Assembly (NCBI RefSeq): GCF_020171315.1
Contig: NZ_JAIUZP010000001.1
Span: forward strand, 186,001 to 250,000
Reading direction: 5' to 3'
Length of the DNA stretch: 64,000 nucleotides
DNA from: Pseudooceanicola nanhaiensis
Lineage (GTDB): Bacteria > Pseudomonadota > Alphaproteobacteria > Rhodobacterales > Rhodobacteraceae
This document shows positions 53,516 through 62,365 of this stretch, one piece after another; positions within the stretch are counted from its first letter, which is position 1; every line of letters begins with the position of its first letter. A program made the translations under genes and the position numbers. The notes beneath the pieces are model-generated. The model did no database searches. It saw nothing but the letters and a program-made list of their open reading frames with translations, and had not been told where the DNA came from.

Positions 53516-54424
53516 TCAGATCAGCGCCAGCAGCAGGCAGGCTGCCAGCAGGACGGCCCAGACCCGCCAGAGCAGGCGCACCGCGCCTTCGATGGCCTGT
53601 GGCCCGGGCTGGCGGTTTCCGGCCGGGTGGACCCAGGGAAAGTCCCGCATCTTGCCGCCATAGGCGCGGGGGCCCGAGAGCGCGGTGTCCAGCGCCCGCG
53701 CCATGGCCGCCTCGGGCCAGCCGGCGTTGGGGGAGCGATGCTGCCGTGCCTCGGCCACGATGGCGGGCCAATGGCGCAGGCCCCCGGTCAGGGCGGCGAG
53801 GATCAGGGCGGTCAGCCGGGCGGGGATAAGGTTCAGCAGATCATCAGTGCGGGCCGCGGCCCAGCCGAAGCGTTCGTGCTGTTCGGTCCGGTAGCCGATC
53901 ATGCTGTCGGCGGTGTTCACGGCCTTGTAGATCAGGATGCCCGGCAGCCCCCCGACGAGGAACCAGAAGGCGGGCGCCACGACGCCGTCGGACAGGTTCT
54001 CGGCCGCGCTTTCGATGGCGGCGCGGCTGATGGCGGGGCCATCCATCGCAGCGGTGTCGCGTCCGACGATCCGCGCCACGGCAAGCCGCCCGTCCGCAGG
54101 GCCCAGACGCAGCGCATCGGCCACCGCCTGCACATGATCGGCCAGCGAGCGCTGTGCCAGCAACACCGCGGCGCAGAGGACCTCGGCCCAGGAGCCGAGG
54201 CAGGCAAGCACGCTGCCGATCAGCCCGGCACCAAGGACGAGCGCGAGCAGAAGCGCCACGCCGCGGGCCCGGCGGGCCGCGCCGCGGTTGAAGTACCGGT
54301 CGGCCCGGGCGATGGCGCGCCCGATCAGCACCGCCGGATGAGGCAGGCGCGACCAGAGCCAGTCCGGCTCGCCGAAGAGCGCGTCGAGCAGGAGGGCAGG
54401 GATCAGCAGCAGAGCATGGGGCAT
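53516..54424 (-). CDS. cobD: Adenosylcobinamide-phosphate synthase
   Basis: Cobalamin synthesis enzyme (CobD of aerobic bacteria, CbiB elsewhere) that attaches the aminopropanol arm; an inner-membrane protein of 302 residues. Signatures: [20 protein letters not shown] at the N-terminus, [19 protein letters not shown] and [16 protein letters not shown]. Membrane helices are visible at about 55-75, 80-95 and the C-terminus. ATG at 54424. It stands alone here; its usual partner cobC is not in the window, although the nearby hisC-like gene raises that thought. Confidence 0.93.
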   Translation of the reverse strand: MPHALLLIPALLLDALFGEPDWLWSRLPHPAVLIGRAIARADRYFNRGAARRARGVALLLALVLGAGLIGSVLACLGSWAEVLCAAVLLAQRSLADHVQAVADALRLGPADGRLAVARIVGRDTAAMDGPAISRAAIESAAENLSDGVVAPAFWFLVGGLPGILIYKAVNTADSMIGYRTEQHERFGWAAARTDDLLNLIPARLTALILAALTGGLRHWPAIVAEARQHRSPNAGWPEAAMARALDTALSGPRAYGGKMRDFPWVHPAGNRQPGPQAIEGAVRLLWRVWAVLLAACLLLALI

Positions 54425-54674
54425 CGGCACCTCGTGGGACGGATCGAGGCGGTTCAAGCGGATTTGCGCCGGTTCGGCAAGCTTCGTTGCCGCCGCACCA
54501 ACGCGGTTAATGTTTTGTTAAGCATCCTGACCGAAAACTTGACGCAGCCAGCCAGAATGCGGCGTGCCATAAGAAACGACCGGGAACGGGAAGACAAAAG
54601 ACGGGGGCGGGACATTGGAATGCCGGAGGCGGTCTGCGGGCCGTCCGGTCGTCCGTCAGAATGAGGACAAGAGC

Positions 54675-55037
54675 ATGAGCAGGGTGCTGATCGTGGAAAG
54701 CGAGCCGGGCCTCGGAGAGGTGTGGCAACGCTACTTGGAAGCGGAGCATGTGACGGTGTCGCTGGCCCATGGCCAGTCCGAGGCCGTGACGCAGTTGCTC
54801 CTGAACGAATTCGACGTGATCGTGCTGGATCTCTTCCTCGCGGAAGGGTCGGCGCTTGCCGTCTCGGACTTTGCCTCCTACCGGCAGCCCGGGGCGCAGG
54901 TGATCGTCGTCAGCGGGGAGCCGGTCTTTGCCGACGGCTCGATCTTCCGCCATTGCGGCAATGCCCGCGCCATGCTGCGCAGCGACGCCCCGGTGGAGGA
55001 CCTCGCCGCCATGGTCGAACATTTCGCCATGCATTAA
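54675..55037 (+). CDS. Receiver-only response-regulator-like protein
   Basis: A 120-residue single receiver domain without output domain, from the ATG at 54675 (MSRVLIVESEPGL). The phospho-acceptor is D52 in DVIVLDLFL. The acidic pair at the N-terminus is reduced (ESE) and the conserved Lys near position 104 is missing: the usual K-P turn is replaced by MLRSDAPVED. It may thus be a pseudo-receiver that does not switch in the normal way. No histidine kinase is adjacent. Divergent from cobD. Confidence 0.8.
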   Translation: MSRVLIVESEPGLGEVWQRYLEAEHVTVSLAHGQSEAVTQLLLNEFDVIVLDLFLAEGSALAVSDFASYRQPGAQVIVVSGEPVFADGSIFRHCGNARAMLRSDAPVEDLAAMVEHFAMH

Positions 55038-55080
55038 ACGGGCGCAGACCGGGGCACTGACCGGCCCGGTCGCGCGGGGC

Positions 55081-56067
55081 TCAGCCCCCGATGGCGGCGC
55101 GCCCGTGCGGTGCGTCGTAGTCCAGCACCGGGTTGATCGGAATGATCCGGTAGGGGTTAATCGTGTCGTGGCTGTAGTGGTAGTGGCGCACGAAGTGATC
55201 CACCTTCACCGTCTCCGCCACGCCGGGCCACTGGTAGAGCTCGCGCAGGTAGCCCCAGAGGTTCGGGTAATCAACGATCCGCCGCCGGTTGCACTTGAAG
55301 TGCAGGTGATAGACGGGATCGAAGCGGATCAGCGTGGGGAAAAGCCGCCAGTCGGCCTCGGTCACGCGATCCCCGGTGAGATAGCGCTTGCGGCCCAGCA
55401 GGTCCTCCAGCCAGTCGAGACTGTCGAAGAGCGGGCCGACGGCCTCGTCGTAGGCCTCCTGCGTCGTGGCGAAACCCGCCTTGTAGACGCCGTTGTTCAC
55501 CGTGTCGTAAATCCGGTCATTGAGCGCCTCGATCTCTCCGTGCAGGTCCTGGGGCCAGAAATCCTGACCGTCTCCGGTGATCCCGTCGAAGGCCGTGTTG
55601 AACATGCGGATGATCTCGGCGCTTTCGTTCGAGACGATGGTCTCGCGCTGCTTGTCCCAGAGCACCGGCACCGTCACCCGGCCCGAGGTCTTGGGATCGG
55701 CCTTGAGGTAGATGTCGCGCAGGTAGGGCAGGCCGAAGAGGTCATCGCCCGTGGTGCCGGGGAAATCCGTGCGGAAGGTCCAGCCTTCGCCCAGCATCTC
55801 GGGGTGGACGACCGAGACGCTGATGTGATCCTCAAGGCCCTTCAGCGCACGGAAGATCAGGGTGCGGTGGGCCCATGGGCAGGCATAGGAGACATAGAGG
55901 TGATAGCGCCCGCTCTCGGCCTTGAAGCCTGACTCGCCGGAGGGACCGGCGCTGCCATCCGGGGTGACCCAGTTGCGCCACTGCGTCGTGGTGCGCACGA
56001 ACTTGCCGCCCGTCTTGGCGGTGTCGTACCACTTGTCCTGCCAGATGCCGTCGACCAGAAGTCCCAT
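55081..56067 (-). CDS. yqjG: Glutathionyl-hydroquinone reductase (YqjG/ECM4 type)
   Basis: Xi-class glutathione transferase that reduces S-glutathionyl-hydroquinones. The ATG at 56067 gives 328 residues, the family length, beginning MGLLVDGIWQ. The catalytic cysteine is C63 in YACPWAHRTL, and WNRDRPGVYKAG-like VYKAGFATTQEAYDE and the HRAL-type C-terminal helix are present. A much longer frame upstream reads through G/C-rich intergenic DNA and is rejected. Confidence 0.93.
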   Translation of the reverse strand: MGLLVDGIWQDKWYDTAKTGGKFVRTTTQWRNWVTPDGSAGPSGESGFKAESGRYHLYVSYACPWAHRTLIFRALKGLEDHISVSVVHPEMLGEGWTFRTDFPGTTGDDLFGLPYLRDIYLKADPKTSGRVTVPVLWDKQRETIVSNESAEIIRMFNTAFDGITGDGQDFWPQDLHGEIEALNDRIYDTVNNGVYKAGFATTQEAYDEAVGPLFDSLDWLEDLLGRKRYLTGDRVTEADWRLFPTLIRFDPVYHLHFKCNRRRIVDYPNLWGYLRELYQWPGVAETVKVDHFVRHYHYSHDTINPYRIIPINPVLDYDAPHGRAAIGG

Positions 56068-56310
56068 GTCACGCTCCTTTGCTTGCAGGGCTGACGTAGC
56101 GGCGCCCCGGACGCCGGCAAACCCCGATGCGGGCGCAACCTGCGTGCAGGGATGCACAAGCGGCGGGCAGGGAAGGGGGGCGGGGCCCGGAAATGGGGGC
56201 GGGGCCGGAAAGTCGGGGTCGAAAGTCCGGGCCGGTGGTGGCGCCGCCGCACCCGAGCCGCTAGAGAGGAGGGGCGCCGGCCCCTTTGCCGGTGCAGGAG
56301 GACAGACGAC

Positions 56311-56565
56311 ATGCAGACCACCCTCACATCCCTTTTGCGCGGCAGCGCCATGATCGCCCCCGCCCCGCTGATCGCAGGCCCGGCCGCGGCGCACACTGGT
56401 CACCTTGCCGAAGCGGCGGGCCATGACCACTGGCTCGGGGCTGCCGCGCTGGGCGCGGCCATCGCCATCGGCCTGTGGCAGGCGCTCAAGCATCGCGACA
56501 AGAAGCGGGAGGCGGCAGAGGAGGCCGCCGAGGACGCGGGCGAGGAAGAATTGCAGGAAGCCTGA
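56311..56565 (+). CDS. Small exported/membrane protein, DUF6732-like
   Basis: An 84-residue protein with a Sec-type signal (TTLTSLLRGSAMIAPAPLIAGPAAA), His-rich segment HTGHLAEAAGHDHW, a single membrane helix (LGAAALGAAIAIGLWQAL) and a charged Glu/Ala-rich tail. This layout matches a small Rhodobacteraceae family that I believe is DUF6732, function unknown. A strong Shine-Dalgarno GCAGGAGGAC precedes the ATG at 56311. Confidence 0.7.
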   Translation: MQTTLTSLLRGSAMIAPAPLIAGPAAAHTGHLAEAAGHDHWLGAAALGAAIAIGLWQALKHRDKKREAAEEAAEDAGEEELQEA

Positions 56566-56743
56566 TCTCCTGCCGGTTGTACGGTGTCAGGGTCTGGGCC
56601 CTGCGCTGATGCAGCCAGACCACAAGCCGCGCCGCAGCGAGAAACGACTCGGTGGAATTCTTGTGTGCTCCGGCTATCTTAGACGGGTTCACGGCAATTT
56701 AAGGATGCGTGAGGCATCCTCCGTGAGTGCCAGGAGGATGGCC

Positions 56744-57100
56744 ATGGAAACCTATCTGCCGAAAGAGATCCGTGAAGGACTGGAGGCGGCCCGCCGCAAG
56801 GATGAGCGCCGCAAGAGCCGCCTGCGTGTGCACGTGGGCGAAGAGACGTTCCCGGTGCTGCGCCTGTGGCATGACGGGTTCGCCCTCGCGATCGAGGATG
56901 CGCCGCACCTGCGCGGGCTGGTCGATCTCTACGATGGCGGTCGCCACCTCTCGCAATGCCTGATCGTCGCCTCGGGAGAGGAAAACGGCGAGATGGTCTA
57001 TGAATTCAAGCGTGCGACCGCCGCCGCCGATGCCCCGCCGCTGGACTTTGCCCGCGACGAGGATGCGCCGGTGGCCCTGATCGGCCGCAGCATGGCCTGA
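56744..57100 (+). CDS. Conserved small Rhodobacterales-type protein (possibly PilZ-like)
   Basis: A 118-residue basic-N-terminus protein (LPKEIREGLEAARRKDERRKSRLRVHVGEE). RKSRLRVH...LWHDGFALAIEDAPHLRGLVDL recalls the R-x3-R and following beta-strand pattern of PilZ domains, but the canonical D/N-x-S-x-x-G is not clear, so cyclic-di-GMP binding is only a guess. The ATG at 56744 was chosen over the ATG two codons earlier (and one at 56705) since AGGAGG is 6 nt upstream. No family assigned. Confidence 0.65.
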   Translation: METYLPKEIREGLEAARRKDERRKSRLRVHVGEETFPVLRLWHDGFALAIEDAPHLRGLVDLYDGGRHLSQCLIVASGEENGEMVYEFKRATAAADAPPLDFARDEDAPVALIGRSMA

Positions 57101-57219
57101 CGGCACTCCACGACCGACTGCCCGGGTAGCCCCGTAGTCGGGGTGTTTCGGGCGGACGGCAAGGGGCCGGACCAATTTGTCGCAGGCCCCGCCGCGCCCC
57201 GTTGGCGCTCACATCCTGT

Positions 57220-57255
57220 AAAGCCCCGCAGCCCGCCTGCGGGGCTTTGTCTTTT
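57220..57255 (+). terminator. Terminator downstream of the 118-residue protein gene
   Basis: Stem AAAGCCCCGCA / TGCGGGGCTTT (11 bp, 7-nt loop) followed by GTCTTTT: a strong intrinsic terminator. Confidence 0.88.
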
Positions 57256-57467
57256 CTGCGCGGAATTTACTTTGAAAAACGGGGGCTTTCGGGTGGAATT
57301 TACAAAAATTTGGCTGGTCCGAAAATTGATTGACAGAAAAAACGCAGCAATACCGAAGGTTATAGGATCGTTTTCACCTTGTGTTAATGTGGGGTCAGGA
57401 GAATCCGCCGGGGCACCTCGGCGGGGAGGGGCGGGCCATCGGCCCGGAAGGAACGAGGAGGAGTCTC
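57256..57467 (+). promoter_or_regulatory. A/T-rich promoter region of the adk-symporter operon
   Basis: Unusually A/T-rich for this genome. GGAATTTAC occurs twice (57262-57270 and 57295-57303, 33 bp or about three helical turns apart), followed by AAAATT tracts and a TTGACA at 57330-57335. TATAGG at 57361 is 25 bp from it, too far for a standard pair, so the real -10 is unclear. The repeat could be an operator of a regulator of the solute-uptake module. Confidence 0.45.
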
Positions 57468-58151
57468 ATGGAGGCAGAAACCATGACGCGGCCCGCCGTG
57501 CTCATCCTGCTGGGCCCGCCGGGCGCCGGCAAGGGCACGCAGGCGCGGATGCTGGAGGAGCGTTTCGGCCTCGTCCAGCTCAGCACCGGCGATCTGCTGC
57601 GTGCCGCAGTGGCCGCGGGGACCGATGCCGGTCAGCGCGCCAAGGCGGTGATGGAAGCGGGCGGGCTGGTCAGCGACGAGATCGTGCTGGCGATCCTGAA
57701 GGACCGTCTGGCAGAGCCCGACGTGGCCAAGGGGGTCATCCTCGATGGCTTCCCGCGCACCGAAGGCCAGGCCGCAGCCCTGGATGACCTGCTGGAAAGC
57801 ACCGGTCAGAAGGTCAACGCCGCCGTCTCGCTGGAGGTAGACGACGCCGCGATGGTCGACCGCGTGGCCGGGCGCTATACCTGCGCCGCCTGCGGCGAGG
57901 GCTATCACGACAGCTTCAAGCAGCCCGCCGTCGCCGGCACCTGCGACAAGTGCGGCGGGACCGAGATGAAGCGCCGCGCCGACGACAACCGCGAGACGGT
58001 TGGCTCGCGGCTGGCGGCCTACCACGAACAGACCGCGCCGCTGATCGGCTACTATGACGCCCGCGGCGTGCTCAGCCGCGTGGACGCCATGGGCGAGATC
58101 GGCGCCATCGCGCAGTCGCTTCAGGACATCGTCGCCGCAGCCACGCGCTGA
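57468..58151 (+). CDS. adk: Adenylate kinase (zinc-type lid)
   Basis: Converts ATP plus AMP to two ADP. 227 residues from the ATG at 57468 (an ATG at 57483 is possible). P-loop GPPGAGKGT at 16-24, LILDGFPRTEGQ region, and a LID with four cysteines (YTCAACGEG ... GTCDKCGG) that bind zinc structurally. Placed upstream of a DUF4212/sodium:solute symporter pair, not with ribosomal genes, so this may be a second copy with a specialised role: AMP produced by acetyl-CoA synthetase would need recycling (inference). GAGGAGGAG precedes the start. Confidence 0.94.
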   Translation: MEAETMTRPAVLILLGPPGAGKGTQARMLEERFGLVQLSTGDLLRAAVAAGTDAGQRAKAVMEAGGLVSDEIVLAILKDRLAEPDVAKGVILDGFPRTEGQAAALDDLLESTGQKVNAAVSLEVDDAAMVDRVAGRYTCAACGEGYHDSFKQPAVAGTCDKCGGTEMKRRADDNRETVGSRLAAYHEQTAPLIGYYDARGVLSRVDAMGEIGAIAQSLQDIVAAATR

Positions 58152-58264
58152 GGCCCCGATAGATTTCACGACAGGACCGCAGGCCTTTCGGGGCCTGCGC
58201 AGGAGGAGGGTGCGCCGTTTGCGGCGTGCCTCGGGATATCACAGAGAGAGGGAGGGGGCCGCCA

Positions 58265-58525
58265 ATGGCCGATAACTCATCCAAGAACAGCTACTGGTCG
58301 GCGAACCTGCGGCTGATCATCATCAGCCTCATCATCTGGGCCATCGTGCCCTTCGGCTTCGGCATCCTGCTGCGCCCGGCCTTGATGGGCATTTCCGTGG
58401 GCGGGGCCGACTTCGGCTTCTGGGTCGCGCAACAGGGGTCGATCCTCGTCTTCCTGGCGCTGATCTTCTTCTACGCCTGGCGGATGAACAAGCTCGACCG
58501 TGAACACGGCGTCGACGAGGAGTGA
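58265..58525 (+). CDS. DUF4212 symporter small subunit
   Basis: An 86-residue protein with two membrane helices (about 17-38 and 52-74, IIISLIIWAIVPFGFGILLR and GSILVFLALIFFYAWRM). DUF4212 proteins almost always precede a sodium:solute symporter, as here (6-bp gap), and act as a small accessory subunit. ATG at 58265 with a GAGGGAGGGGG tract upstream. The end MNKLDREHGVDEE is charged and cytoplasmic. Confidence 0.92.
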   Translation: MADNSSKNSYWSANLRLIIISLIIWAIVPFGFGILLRPALMGISVGGADFGFWVAQQGSILVFLALIFFYAWRMNKLDREHGVDEE

Positions 58526-58531
58526 TCGACC

Positions 58532-60301
58532 ATGGACCAGTATACCCTTAACCTGCTGTTCGTGGGCGCCTCCTTCGCGCTCTACATCGGCATCGCGATC
58601 TGGGCCCGTGCGGGCTCGACCAGCGAATTCTATGCCGCCGGCCGGGGTGTCCACCCCGTCACCAACGGCATGGCCACCGCGGCGGACTGGATGTCCGCGG
58701 CCTCCTTCCTGTCCATGGCCGGCCTGATCGCCTTCGTGGGCTACGACAACTCGACCTTCCTGATGGGCTGGACCGGCGGCTACGTGCTGCTGGCGCTGAT
58801 GCTCGCGCCCTACCTGCGCAAGTTCGGCAAGTTCACCGTGCCCGAGTTCATCGGCGACCGCTTCTACAGCCCGACCGCGCGCCTTGTGGCCGTGATCTGC
58901 CTGATCGTCGCCTCGGTCACCTACGTGATCGGCCAGATGACCGGCGTGGGCGTGGCCTTCTCGCGCTTCCTCGAAGTGTCGAACACCGCGGGCCTGCTGA
59001 TCGGTGCCTGCGTCGTCTTCGCCTACGCCGTGTTCGGCGGCATGAAGGGCGTGACCTACACCCAGGTGGCGCAGTACTGCGTGCTGATCATGGCCTACAC
59101 GATCCCGGCCATCTTCATCTCGCTGCAGCTGACCGGCAACCCGATCCCGCCGCTCGGCCTGCTGGGTGAGCATCAGGACTCCGGTCAGGCGCTGCTGAAG
59201 ACGCTCGACCAGATCGTGACCGACCTCGGCTTCAACAGCTACACCGGCCACCACTCCAACACGCTGAACATGGTGCTCTTCACCCTGTCGCTGATGATCG
59301 GCACCGCGGGCCTGCCCCACGTCATCATCCGCTTCTTCACCGTGCCCAAGGTGGCCGACGCACGCTGGTCCGCCGGCTGGGCGCTGGTCTTCATCGCGCT
59401 GCTCTACCTGACGGCCCCGGCCGTGGGTGCCATGGCTCGCCTGAACATCATGACCACCGTCTACCCGAACGGCGTGGCCGAACAGCCCATCGCCTATGAC
59501 TCGCGTCCGGACTGGATGAAGAACTGGGAAGTCACCGGCCTGCTGAAGTTCGAGGACAAGAACGGCGACGGCCTGATCCAGTTCTACAACGACAAGAACG
59601 CCGATTTCACCGCCACGGCAGAAGCCAACGGCTGGACCGGTTCGGAACTGGTGGTCAACAACGACATCCTCGTGCTGGCCAACCCCGAGATCGCACAGCT
59701 GCCCGGCTGGGTCATCGCCCTGGTCGCCGCAGGCGGTCTGGCGGCGGCCCTCTCCACCGCGGCAGGCCTCCTGCTCGCCATCTCGTCCTCGGTCAGCCAC
59801 GACCTGATCAAGGGTCAGCTGAACCCGAACATCTCGGAAAAGGGTGAACTGATGTCGGCGCGGGTCGCCATGGCCGTGGCCATCGCGGTTGCGACCTACC
59901 TCGGCCTCAACCCCCCGGGCTTTGCCGCACAGACCGTGGCACTGGCCTTCGGGATCGCCGCGGCCTCGATCTTCCCGGTGCTGATGATGGGCATCTTCTC
60001 GACCCGGGTGAACAACAAGGGCGCCGTGGCAGGCATGCTGACCGGCCTGATCTTCACCGTGGTCTACATCTTCCTGCACAAGGGCTGGCTGTTCATCCCG
60101 GGCACCAACTCGTTCCCCGACACCGTCGATGGCTCGCTTCTGGGCATCACCTCGGTCTCGATCGGTTCGATCGGTGCGATCCTCAACTTCGCGGTTGCCT
60201 TCATCGTGTCCAACATGACCGAAGACACCCCGCAGGAGATCAAGGACCTCGTGGAAAGCGTGCGCATCCCCCGCGGGGCAGGTGCGGCCACGGATCACTG
60301 A
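58532..60301 (+). CDS. Sodium:solute symporter family protein (VC_2705 type, acetate-like)
   Basis: A 589-residue symporter of the SSS family (LeuT fold) with about 13 membrane segments. Its subfamily (VC_2705 type, next to DUF4212 and DUF294 genes) is often linked to acetate or short-chain acid uptake, as in ActP-like modules, but the solute is not proven. Conserved segments include SEFYAAGRGVHPVTNGMATAADWMSAASF near residue 30 and GLPHVIIRFFTVPKVADARWS near 260. The C-terminal hydrophilic tail ends SVRIPRGAGAATDH. Followed after 10 bp by a hairpin. Confidence 0.9.
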   Translation: MDQYTLNLLFVGASFALYIGIAIWARAGSTSEFYAAGRGVHPVTNGMATAADWMSAASFLSMAGLIAFVGYDNSTFLMGWTGGYVLLALMLAPYLRKFGKFTVPEFIGDRFYSPTARLVAVICLIVASVTYVIGQMTGVGVAFSRFLEVSNTAGLLIGACVVFAYAVFGGMKGVTYTQVAQYCVLIMAYTIPAIFISLQLTGNPIPPLGLLGEHQDSGQALLKTLDQIVTDLGFNSYTGHHSNTLNMVLFTLSLMIGTAGLPHVIIRFFTVPKVADARWSAGWALVFIALLYLTAPAVGAMARLNIMTTVYPNGVAEQPIAYDSRPDWMKNWEVTGLLKFEDKNGDGLIQFYNDKNADFTATAEANGWTGSELVVNNDILVLANPEIAQLPGWVIALVAAGGLAAALSTAAGLLLAISSSVSHDLIKGQLNPNISEKGELMSARVAMAVAIAVATYLGLNPPGFAAQTVALAFGIAAASIFPVLMMGIFSTRVNNKGAVAGMLTGLIFTVVYIFLHKGWLFIPGTNSFPDTVDGSLLGITSVSIGSIGAILNFAVAFIVSNMTEDTPQEIKDLVESVRIPRGAGAATDH

Positions 60302-60311
60302 TGATCCTCCC

Positions 60312-60347
60312 CGGTGCGCGGCCTGAATGAGGGCGGGCCGCGCATCG
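60312..60347 (+). terminator. Hairpin after the symporter gene
   Basis: 12-bp stem CGGTGCGCGGCC / GGCCGCGCATCG (one G-U pair) with a 12-nt loop, starting 11 nt after the symporter stop. No T tract, so probably an intercistronic attenuating or stabilising stem. Confidence 0.5.
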
Positions 60348-60479
60348 GACAGCCCGGTCCTTCCTCCTGTGGGGATCGGGCGCCGACGGGGGGACTTCGT
60401 CATCCCCCTTGTCAGGGACGGCGCGGGCAGTCTTCATGACCCCGCGCCGTTTCCGTCTCTGTAGCTTGGGGAGGGGCTC

Positions 60480-62300
60480 ATGCCCGAGGACACCCAGACA
60501 TTCCTTGCGGGGATACATCCCTACGACACGCTGCCCGCCGAGGAGCGCGCGCAGCTGTGCGGCATGTTCCGGCGGCTGGACGTTCCGGCAGGGAAGGTGA
60601 TCTTCCGCTTCGGCGAGCGGCTGGACGGTCTCTACGTCGTGCGCGCCGGTCACGTCCGGATCGAGGGCGAACAGGGCGAGGTCCTTTCGCATCTCATGGC
60701 CCGGAACTCTTTCGGCGAACGCGGGCTGATGCGCGACGGGTTCGCCGCCTCCACCGCCATTGCCGAGGAGGACTGCACGCTCTTCCTGCTGCCCGCGGGC
60801 CGGTTCGTCGCGCTGATCGAGGCGCACGAGGCCTTCCGCCGCTTCTTCTCGCGCGGGAAGGGGGATGCATCCGCGCCGCGCCGCCCCGCGCTGACCGACA
60901 TGCGCGTGGCCGAACTGATGGCCGCAGGGCCCACGACCTGCGATGCCGACACGCCGATCCGCGATGCCGCCGCCCTGATGCGCGAGCGCCGCGTCTCCTC
61001 TCTGCCGGTGCTGGAAAAGGGCGAGCTGGCCGGGATCGTCACGATCCGCGACATGTCCAACAAGGTCGTCGCCGGGGGCATTGATCCCTCCGGCCCCGTG
61101 GCCGGGATCATGACGCGCAACCCTCTGGTGCTTGCGCCCTCCGCCATCGGCTCGGACGTGCTGCACGCGATGATGGAGCACCGGATCGGCCACATTCCGG
61201 TGGTCGAGGCTGGCAAGCTCGTCGGCATCGTCACACAGACCAACCTCACCCGGGCGCAGGCCGAAAGCTCGGCCCACCTCGTGCGCGATCTGGCGCAGGC
61301 GCAGGATGTGGCCGGGCTGGCGGCCGTCACCGCCAAGATCCCCGCGCTGCTGCGGCAGCTGGTGGGCGCGGGCAACCGGCATGACGTGGTGACGCGGCTG
61401 ATCACCGACATCGCCGACACGGTCACCCGCCGGCTGCTGGCCATGGCCGAGGCAGAGCTGGGCCCGGCGCCCGTGCCCTACCTCTGGGCTGCCTGCGGAT
61501 CGCAGGGCAGGCAGGAGCAGACCGGCGTGTCGGATCAGGACAATTGCCTGATCCTCGACGATGCCGCGAGCGAGGCCGACATGGCCTATTTCACCCGGCT
61601 GGCGCGGATCGTCAGCGACGGGCTGAATGCCTGCGGCTACGTCTATTGCCCCGGCGACATGATGGCGACCAACCCCCGCTGGTGTCAGCCGCTGGCCACG
61701 TGGCGGCGCTACTTCGCGGGCTGGATCGCCAAGGCGGACCCGGAATCGCAGATGCTCTCCTCGGTCATGTTCGACCTGCGCGGGATCGGCGGGCAGGGCG
61801 CCCTGCTGACCCGCCTGCAGGAAGAGACGCTGGGTGCTGCTGCCCAGAACACGATCTTCGTGGCGCAGATGGTGGCCAATTCGCTCAAGCATACGCCGCC
61901 GCTGGGGCTGCTGAGGGGCTTTGCCACCTTCCGCTCGGGCGAGCACAAGGACACGATCGACCTCAAGCACAACGGCGTGGTGCCGGTGACGGACCTTGGC
62001 CGGGTCTATGCGTTGCAGGCGCGGCTGGCCGCGGTGAACACCCGGGCGCGGTTGCAGGGCGCCATGGCGGCGGGCATCGTCAGCCCGGGCGGCGGGCAGG
62101 ACCTGCTGGACGCCTACGACCTGATTGCCCAGACCCGGCTGGAACATCAGGCGCGACAGGTCGCCGCCGGGGAGGCGGTTGACAATTTCATGGCCCCGGC
62201 CCGAGTGTCGGACTTCGAACGCAGCCATCTGCGCGACGCCTTCGTGGTGGTGCGGCGGATGCAATCGGCGGCCGGGTCTGGCCGCGGGGTGCCGGGGTAA
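60480..62300 (+). CDS. cNMP-binding / CBS / DUF294 nucleotidyltransferase-like protein
   Basis: A 606-residue regulator-type protein: cyclic-nucleotide-binding domain (about 15-125, IFRFGERLDGLYVVRAG ... NSFGERGLM), two CBS domains (about 145-260, GIVTIRDMSN and GIVTQTN), and a DUF294 nucleotidyltransferase-like domain with GSQGRQE and SDQDN near residue 340 that matches the metal-binding G-S...D-x-D pattern. A DUF294_C tail follows. Such proteins sit beside SSS symporter genes and are thought to adjust transport by an unknown mechanism, perhaps nucleotidylylation. A GAGGGG tract precedes the ATG. Confidence 0.9.
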   Translation: MPEDTQTFLAGIHPYDTLPAEERAQLCGMFRRLDVPAGKVIFRFGERLDGLYVVRAGHVRIEGEQGEVLSHLMARNSFGERGLMRDGFAASTAIAEEDCTLFLLPAGRFVALIEAHEAFRRFFSRGKGDASAPRRPALTDMRVAELMAAGPTTCDADTPIRDAAALMRERRVSSLPVLEKGELAGIVTIRDMSNKVVAGGIDPSGPVAGIMTRNPLVLAPSAIGSDVLHAMMEHRIGHIPVVEAGKLVGIVTQTNLTRAQAESSAHLVRDLAQAQDVAGLAAVTAKIPALLRQLVGAGNRHDVVTRLITDIADTVTRRLLAMAEAELGPAPVPYLWAACGSQGRQEQTGVSDQDNCLILDDAASEADMAYFTRLARIVSDGLNACGYVYCPGDMMATNPRWCQPLATWRRYFAGWIAKADPESQMLSSVMFDLRGIGGQGALLTRLQEETLGAAAQNTIFVAQMVANSLKHTPPLGLLRGFATFRSGEHKDTIDLKHNGVVPVTDLGRVYALQARLAAVNTRARLQGAMAAGIVSPGGGQDLLDAYDLIAQTRLEHQARQVAAGEAVDNFMAPARVSDFERSHLRDAFVVVRRMQSAAGSGRGVPG

Positions 62301-62365
62301 TGGCCGGGGGAATAACCGGCGAATAACGCGGAAGACCCGGGTCACCGGGGGAGGAGAAGACAGGC

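Noticed and set aside
56068-56493. Longer N-terminus for the YqjG-like protein
   Set aside because: The extra residues are G/C-rich low-complexity sequence upstream of the ATG that gives the exact family length and C63 position.
57330-57366. Standard sigma-70 promoter upstream of adk
   Set aside because: TTGACA is present, but the nearest TATA-like hexamer is 25 bp away, outside the usual spacing, so a complete promoter was not called.
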